A stretch of 64,000 nucleotides of DNA from an uncultured Caldilineaceae bacterium (GTDB taxonomy: Bacteria; Chloroflexota; Anaerolineae; Caldilineales; Caldilineaceae): positions 4,877,405-4,941,404 of the forward strand of contig OX638330.1 in the NCBI GenBank assembly GCA_951812725.1, given 5' to 3'. Made by a program: the position numbers and the translations under genes. Below the pieces are notes generated by a model. That model made no database searches and was not told the origin of the DNA. It saw nothing but the letters and a program-made list of their open reading frames with translations. Position 1 is the stretch's first letter. Each line of letters opens with the position of its first letter. Below, piece after piece: positions 47,301-56,300 of the stretch.

Positions 47301-50300
47301 TCAAGCTCAGCGGCAATGTCTTGACGGGATGCATCCCCGACAGCCTGTATGCGGTAGCCGACAACGACTTGGCCAGTTTGGGGCTGCCTTCGTGCGTCGA
47401 GAAGGAGGCGTTGGTCGCCTTCTACAACGCCACCGACGGCGACAACTGGACTGACAATACCAACTGGTTCAGCGCCGAGCCGCTCAGCTCCTGGCATGGC
47501 GTCTCCACCAACGCCGATGGATATGTCACGAGGCTGTCGCTCTCTGGAAACAACTTGAGCGGTACACTACCCAGCCAACTGGGCAATCTGGCTAACCTCA
47601 CATCGCTCTACCTGAACAACAACGTTTTGACCGGCACCATCCCCATAGAGTTTGGTAACCTCGCCAACCTGCGCACCTTTTGGCTTAGCAACAACTCGTT
47701 GAACGGGTCGATTCCCGACAGCTTTGGCAATCTCTCCAACCTGCGCTCCCTGAACCTTGCTAACAACAGCCTGACAGGGTCCATTCCCTCCCAGCTGGGA
47801 ACCCTCAGAATACTGTCGGAAATCACTCTCGGCGGCAACAGTCTGACCGGATGCATTCCCGACAGACTCTTCTCACGGAACCGCAACGACATGGACAGTT
47901 TGGGGCTGCCTTCTTGCGCCGAAAAGGAGGCGCTGGCCGCTCTCTATAACGCCACCGACGGCGACAACTGGACCGACAACACCAACTGGCTCAGCACCGA
48001 ACCGCTCAGCTCCTGGCATGGCGTCTCCACGGACGCCGCAGGCTACGTCACTGCGCTTGAACTGGCGAACAATGGCGTGACCGGCGCTGTCCCGACCAAT
48101 TGGGCTGACCTGCCCAACCTGCAGACGCTTAACCTCCAGGGCAACGCTCTGACCGGCACGGTCCCGACCGAACTGGGCGACCTCGCCAACCTGCAGACGC
48201 TCAACCTCCAGGGCAACGCTCTGACCGGCACGATCCCGACCGAACTGGGCGACCTGCCCAACCTGCAGACGCTTAACCTCCAGAGCAACGTCCTGACCGG
48301 CACGATTCCGACCGAACTGGGCGACCTCACCAACCTGCAGACGCTCTATCTCAGTGGCAATGTCTTGACGGGATGCATCCCCGACGGCCTGTATGCGGTG
48401 TCGGACAACGACTTGGCCAGTTTGAATCTGCCTTTCTGCAGTGGCAGGGCCGCGCTGGTCGCCCTCTACAACGCCACCGACGGCGACAACTGGAAAAACA
48501 ACACATACTGGCTCAGCACCGAGCCGCTCAGTTCCTGGCATGGCGTCACAACCAACGACGATGGCCAGGTTACGCGAGTGTCACTCATTGACAACAGGCT
48601 CAGCGGCAGCATCCCGACCGAACTGGGCAACTTATCCAACCTCGAATATCTGGTGCTCTCTAGAAACGATTTGAGCGGTACCATTCCCAGCGAGCTCGGC
48701 AACTTATCCAACCTGGAGGAACTGTCTCTCTCTGGAAACGACTTGAGCGGTACTATTCCCAGCCAACTCGGCAATCTGGCCAACCTCAGATCGCTGCAAC
48801 TGAGTTACAACGTCTTGACCGGCACCATCCCCACAGAGTTGGGTAACCTCTCCAACCTGTATGACCTCTGGCTTAACAGCAACAGGTTGAATGGGTCGAT
48901 TCCCGACAGCCTTGGCAATCTCTCCAACCTGTTATCCCTGTACCTCAGTAGCAACAACCTGACAGGCAACATTCCCTCCCAGCTGGGAACCCTCAGCATA
49001 CTGGTGGAAATCTATCTCAACGGCAACAGTCTGACCGGATGCATTCCCGACAGACTCTTCTCACGGTCGTACAACGACATGGACAGTTTGGGGCTGCCTT
49101 CGTGCGCCGAGAAGGAGGCGCTGGTCGCCCTCTATAACGCCACTGACGGCGACAGCTGGACCGACAACACCAACTGGCTCAGCACCGAGCCGCTCGACAC
49201 CTGGTTCGGCGTCACGACCGACGCCAGCGACGGCCGCGTCACCGGGTTGAGTCTGGCGGACAACAACCTGACCGGCACGATCCCGACCGAGCTGGGCAGC
49301 CTCGCCAGCCTGCAGACGCTCAATCTCAGTGGCAATGTCTTGACGGGCACGATCCCGACGGAGCTGGGCGATCTCGTCACCCTGCAAACGCTCTATCTCA
49401 GTGGCAACGTCTTGACGGGATGCATCTTCGACAGCCTGTATACCGTAGCCAACAACGACATGGCCAGCCTGGCACTGCCGCCCTGCTCCGAAAGGGCCGC
49501 GCTGATCGCCTTCTACAACGCCACCGACGGCGACAACTGGACCGACAACACCAACTGGCTCAGCACCGAGCCACTCAGCTCCTGGCATGGCGTCACTACC
49601 AACGCCGCAGGCCAAGTTACGCGGCTGTCGCTCAGTGGCAACCGTCTCAGCGGCGCCATCCCGACCGAACTGGGCAAGTTATCCAACCTGGAATATCTGC
49701 TTCTCGATAATAACAATTTGAGCGGTACAATTCCCAGCCAGCTGGGCAATCTGGCCAACCTCAGTTCGCTCTACCTGGACAACAACGTCTTGACCGGTAC
49801 CATCCCTACTGAGTTGGGTAACCTCTCCAACCTGCGAAACCTCTGGCTTGACAACAACTCGTTGAACGGGTCTATTCCCGACAGCTTGGGTAGTCTCTCC
49901 AGCCTGCTCTCCCTGGACCTTAGTGACAATAGCCTGACAGGCGCCATTCCCACCCAGTTGGGAACTCTGAACAGTCTGCAGGAAATCTCTCTCGGCGGCA
50001 ACAGTCTGACCGGATGCATTCCCGACAGACTCTTCTCACGGCCGAGCAACGACATGGCCAGTTTGGAGCTGCCGCACTGCTCCGAGACAGAGGCGCTGGC
50101 CGCACTCTATAACGCCACCGACGGCGACAACTGGACTGACAACACCAACTGGCTCAGCACCGAGCCGCTCGGTTCCTGGCATGGCGTCTCCACCGACGCC
50201 GCAGGCCGCGTCACTGCGCTTGAACTGGCAGACAACGGCCTGACCGGCGCCATTCCGACCGAATTGGGCGACCTCGCCAACCTGCAGACGCTCTATCTCA

Positions 50301-53300
50301 GCGGCAACAGTCTGACAGGATGCATCCCCGACAGCCTCCTCTCTGTGCCGACCAACGACCTGGACAGTGTAGCCCTGCCGCCCTGCTCCGAGTACGACCC
50401 GCTGGTCGCACTCTATAACGCCACCGACGGCGACAGCTGGACCGACAACACCAACTGGCTCAGCACCGAGCCGCTCAATACCTGGCATGGCGTCACTACC
50501 GACGCCAGCGACGGCCGCGTCACCGGAGTGAGTCTCGCGGACAACAGCCTGACGGGCACGATGCCGGCCGAGCTGGGCGACCTCGCCAGCCTGCAGACGC
50601 TCAATCTCAGTGGCAATGTCTTGACGGGCACGATTCCGACCGAACTGGGCGGCCTCGCCAACCTGCAGACGCTCAATCTCCAGAACAACAGCCTGACCGG
50701 TACGATTCCGACCGAACTGGGCAGCCTCGCCAACTTGCAGACGCTCAATCTCAGTGGCAATGTCTTGACGGGATGCATCCCCGACAGCTTGTATGCGGTC
50801 GCCAACAACGACCTGGACAGTTTGGGGCTGCCGCTCTGCTCCGAAAAAGGGGCGCTGGTCACCCTCTACAACGCCACCGACGGCGACAACTGGAGTGACA
50901 ATACCAACTGGCTCAGCACCGAGCCGCTCAGCTCCTGGCATGGTGTCACAATCAACGCCGCAGGCCGCGTCACTGCGCTGGAACTGGCAGACAACGTCCT
51001 GACCGGCACGATTCCGACCGAACTGGGTACGCTGACCAACCTGCAGACGCTCTATTTCAGCGGCAATGTCTTGACGGGATGCATCCCTGACAGCCTGTAT
51101 GCGGTCGCCAACAACGACCTGGACAGCCTGGCACTATCGCCCTGCTCCGAGAGGGCCGCTCTGGTCGCACTCTACAACGCCACCGACGGCGACAACTGGA
51201 AAAACAACACCAACTGGCTCAGCGACAGGCCGCTGGACGAATGGGCCGGCGTCCGCACCACCTCCTACGGCCGCGTGTCCCGGCTGAATCTTTATAACCT
51301 GGACTTGAGCGGGACCATCCCCGCTGAACTCGGCAACCTGACCAACCTGACGGAGCTGTATCTCAACGGCAACAGCCTCAGCGGGTCCATCCCCCCTGAA
51401 CTGGGCAATCTCGCCAATCTGCATACGCTCTACCTCCAAAGTAACGAGCTCAGCAGCACAATCCCCGCTGAACTCGCCAACCTCGCCAACCTGCAGTATC
51501 TCTTCCTCGCTCGCAACAGTTTGAACGGACCGATCCCTGTGGAACTCGGCAACCTGACTAACCTGTCGCAGCTGGTGCTCAGTGAAAACAGCCTCAGCGG
51601 GTCCATCCCCCCTGAACTCGGCAACCTAGCCAGCCTGCAGGATCTCTACCTGTACGACAACGAGCTCAGCGGCACGATCCCCGCTGAACTCGCCAACCTC
51701 GCCAGCCTGCAGAATCTCTTCCTGGACAACAACGAGCTCAGCGGCACGATTCCCGCTGAACTCGCCAACCTGACTAACCTGACATCTCTGTATCTCGGCG
51801 ACAACGATCTGTCAGGATGTGTACCCGACAGCCTGTACGCAGTGCAGAGCAACGACCTGGCCAGTTTGGGACTGCATCCTTGCAAAGACTGGACCGCACT
51901 GACCGCGCTCTACAACGCTACCGACGGCGACAACTGGAATAACAACACAAACTGGCTCAGCACCGAACCGCTCAGCTCCTGGCATGGTGTCACAACCAAC
52001 GCCTCAGGCCGCGTCACTTCTCTCGATCTCCCCTCCAACGGCTTGCGCGGGGCGCTCCCTGCCCAACTGGGCGACATGGACCAGCTGGAAGGCCTGACTT
52101 TCTTTAGCAACGCATTGAGCGGGTCGATCCCGACCGAACTGGGCAACTTGTCCAAACTGAAAGGACTGATCCTCACTGGAAATTCATTGACCGGCACGAT
52201 CCCAACCGAACTGGGCAACCTCGCTGGCCTGACTCTCCTTTGGCTCAATCAGAACAGCTTGGACGGCCCGATCCCGGCCGAACTGGGTAATGCCTCCAAC
52301 CTGCAAAACCTCAAGCTGCAACACAATCAGTTGAGCGGAACCATTCCCAGAGTGTTCGGCAGCCTGTCCAACCTGCATACTCTCAACCTGGCCCACAACA
52401 GTCTGGGCGGATGCATCCCCGACAGCCTTTTCTCTGTGGCGACCAACGACATGGACAGCCTGATGCTGGCGCCCTGCTCCGAGTACGACCCGCTGGTCGC
52501 TCTGTACAATGCCACCGACGGCGACAACTGGAGCAGCAATACCAACTGGCTCAGCACCGAACCGCTTAATACCTGGTACGGCATCACCACCGACGCCGAC
52601 GGACGCGTCACCGGACTGAGTCTCCCGGACAGCAGCCTCAGCGGCGAGATCCCCGTTGCACTGGGCGACCTGGCCAGCCTGCAAACGCTGGATCTCCAAA
52701 GCAACATCCTGACCGGCGCGATTCCCACCGAACTGGGCAGTCTGGCCGACCTGCAGACGCTCTACCTCAGCGGCAATGACTTAGCCGGTTGCCTACCCGA
52801 CAGTCTCTTGCAGGTGGAGACCAACGACTTGGCCAGCCTGGCCCTGCCGTCCTGCTCCGAAAAGGCCGCGCTGGTCGCCCTCTATAACGCTACCGACGGC
52901 GGCAACTGGACCGACAACACCAGCTGGCTCAGCACCGAACCGCTCAGTTCCTGGCATGGCGTCTCGACCGCCAGCGACGGCCGCGTCACCGGGTTGAGTC
53001 TCCCGGACAACGATCTGACTGGCGAGATCCCCACTGCACTGGGCGACCTGACCAGTCTGCAGACGCTCGATCTCCAGAACAACATCGTGACCGGCACAGT
53101 TCCGACCGAACTGGGCAGCCTCGCCAACCTGCAGACGCTCTACCTCAGCGGCAATGTCTTGGCCGGTTGTATTCCCGACAGTCTCTTGCAGGTGCAGACC
53201 AACGACTTGGCCAGCCTGGCGCTGCCGTCCTGCTCCGAAATGGCCGCGCTGGCCGCGTTCTACAACGCCACCGACGGTGACAGTTGGACCGACACTACCA

Positions 53301-56300
53301 ACTGGCTCAGCACCGAGCCGCTCAATACCTGGCATGGCGTCATCACCGCCAGCGACGGGCGCGTCACTGGGCTGAGTCTTCCGAACAACGCCCTTAGCGG
53401 CGAGATCCCCGCTGTACTGGGCGACTTCGCCAGCCTGCAGACGCTCAACCTCCAGAACAACGTCTTGACAGGCACGATCCCGACCAGCCTGGCCTTTTTG
53501 CCAGACCTCCAGACGCTCTATCTCAGTGGCAATAGTTTAGCCGGTTGCGTTCTCGACAGCCTGTATACGGTATCGAACAACGACATGGACAGTTTGGCCT
53601 TGCCGCCCTGCTCCGAGAAGACCGCGCTGAGGGCCCTCTACAACGCCACCGACGGCGACAGTTGGACTGCCAACACGAACTGGGGCAGCTCAGAGCCGCT
53701 CAATACCTGGTTCGGCGTCTCCACCAACGCCTCGGGCCGCGTCACTGCACTGGAGCTCCCCAATAACAGTTTGAACGGGTCGATCTCGGGCCAACTGGAG
53801 AACTTGACCCAACTGGAAAGCATGAATCTGCAAGACAACGCGTTGAGCGGAACCATTCCCAGAGAGTTAAGCAACCTGTCCAACCTGCAGACGCTCTACC
53901 TCAGTGGCAACGTCTTGACGGGATGTATTCCCGACAGCCTCTTGCAGGTGCAGACCAACGACCTGGACAGCCTGACCTTGCCGCCCTGCGCACAGTATGA
54001 CCCGCTGGTCGCGCTCTACAACGCCACCGACGGCGACAACTGGGACGACAATACCAACTGGCTCAGCGCCGAGCCGCTCGAAGACTGGCATGGCGTCTCC
54101 ACCAACGCCGATGGACGTGTTACGAGTCTGTCGCTCTCTGGAAACAACTTGAGCGGTCCCATTCCCACAGAGTTGGGTAACCTCGCCAACCTGCGCACCC
54201 TTTGGCTTAGCAGCAACTCGTTGAACGGGTCGATTCCCGAAAGCTTTGGCAATCTCTCCAACCTGCTTTCCCTGTACCTCAGTAGCAACAACCTGACAGG
54301 CGCCATTCCCTCCCAGTTGGGAACTCTCAGCAGACTGGCGGAAATCACTCTCGGCGGCAATAGTCTGACCGGATGCATTCCCGACAGACTCTTCTCACGG
54401 CAACGCAACGACATGGACAGTTTGGGGCTGCCCTCGTGCGCCGAGAAGGAGGCGCTGGTCGCCCTCTATAACGCCACTGACGGCGACAACTGGACCAGCA
54501 ACACAAACTGGCTCAGTACCGAACCGCTCGATACCTGGCATGGCGTCACAACCGATGCCGCAGGCTACGTCACTGCGCTTGAACTGGCAGACAACGGCGT
54601 GACCGGCGCCATCCCGACCGATTGGGGCGACCTGCCTGACCTGCAGACGCTTAACCTCCAGAGCAACGTCCTGACTGGCACGGTACCGACCGAACTGGGC
54701 GACCTCGCCAACCTGCAGACGCTCTATCTCAGCGGTAATGTCTTGACGGGATGCATCCCTGACAGCCTGCATGCGGTAGCCAACAACGACATGGTCAGCC
54801 TGGCACTGCCGCCCTGCACCGAAAGGGCCGCGCTGATCGCCTTCTACAACGTCACCGACGGCGACAACTGGAAAAACAACAGGAGCTGGCTCAGCACCGA
54901 ACCGCTCAGCGCCTGGCATGGCGTCACAACCAACGACGATGGCCAGGTTACGCGGCTATCACTCCATAGCAACCTCCTCAACGGCAGCATCCCGACCGAA
55001 CTGGGCAGCTTGTCCAACCTCGAATATCTGTCGCTCAGTGGCAACAGCCTCAGCGGCAGCATCCCGACCGAACTCGGCAACTTGCCCTACCTAGTCGATC
55101 TGTTGCTCCATGACAACAGCCTCAGCGGGGGCATCCCGACCGAACTGGGCAACTTGTCCAGCCTGGAAGATCTGTTTCTCTACGACAACAACCTGAGCGG
55201 AACCATTCCCAGCCAGCTCGGCAGTCTGGCCAACCTCAGATCGCTGCGCCTGAGCAACAACGTCTTGACCGGTACCATTCCCACTGAGTTGGGTAACCTC
55301 TCCAACCTGCGTTACCTTTGGCTTGACTACAACTCGTTGAACGGGTCGATTCCCGACAGCCTTGGTGGTTTCGCCAGCCTGCTCTCCCTGCGTCTTAATG
55401 ACAACAGCCTGACAGGCTCCATTCCCGCCCAGTTGGGAACCCTCAGAAGACTGGCGGAAATCTATCTCAGCGACAACAGCCTGACCGGATGCATCCCCGA
55501 CAGACTCTTCTCACGGGGGTTAAACGATATGGATAGGCTGGCACTGCCGCGCTGCTCCGAGACAGAGGCGCTGGCCGCGCTCTATAACGCCACCGACGGC
55601 GACAACTGGAATAACAACACAGACTGGCTCAGCACCGAACCGCTCAGCTCCTGGCATGGTGTCACAACCGACGCCGCAGGCCGCGTCACTGCGCTCGAAC
55701 TGGCAAACAGCGGCCTGGCCGGCGCCATCCCATCCGAACTAGGTAAGCTTGCCAGGCTGCAGACGCTCTACCTCAGCGGCAACAGTCTGACAGGATGCAT
55801 CCCCGACAGACTCTTCTCTGTGCCGACCAATGATCTGGACAGTGTAGCCCTGCCGTCCTGCTCCGAGTACGACCCGCTGGTCGCGCTCTACAATGCCGCC
55901 GACGGCGACAGCTGGACCGACAACACAAACTGGCTCAGCACCGAGCCGCTCAATACCTGGTTCGGCGTCACGACCGACGCCAGCGACGGGAGCGTCACCG
56001 GGTTGAGTCTGGCGGACAACAATCTGACCGGTACGATCCCGACCGAGCTGGGCAGCCTCGCCAGCCTGCAGACGCTCAATCTCAGTGGCAATGACTTGAT
56101 GGGATGCATCCCCGACAGTCTGTATACGATCGCCAACAACGACCTGGTTAGTTTGGAGCTGCCTTCCTGCGCAGAAAGAGAGGCACTGGCCGCGCTCTAT
56201 AACGCCACCGACGGCGACAACTGGACTGACAACACCAACTGGCTCGGCACGGAGCCGGTCAGCTCCTGGCACGGCGTGTCCACCGACGCCGCAGGCCGCG

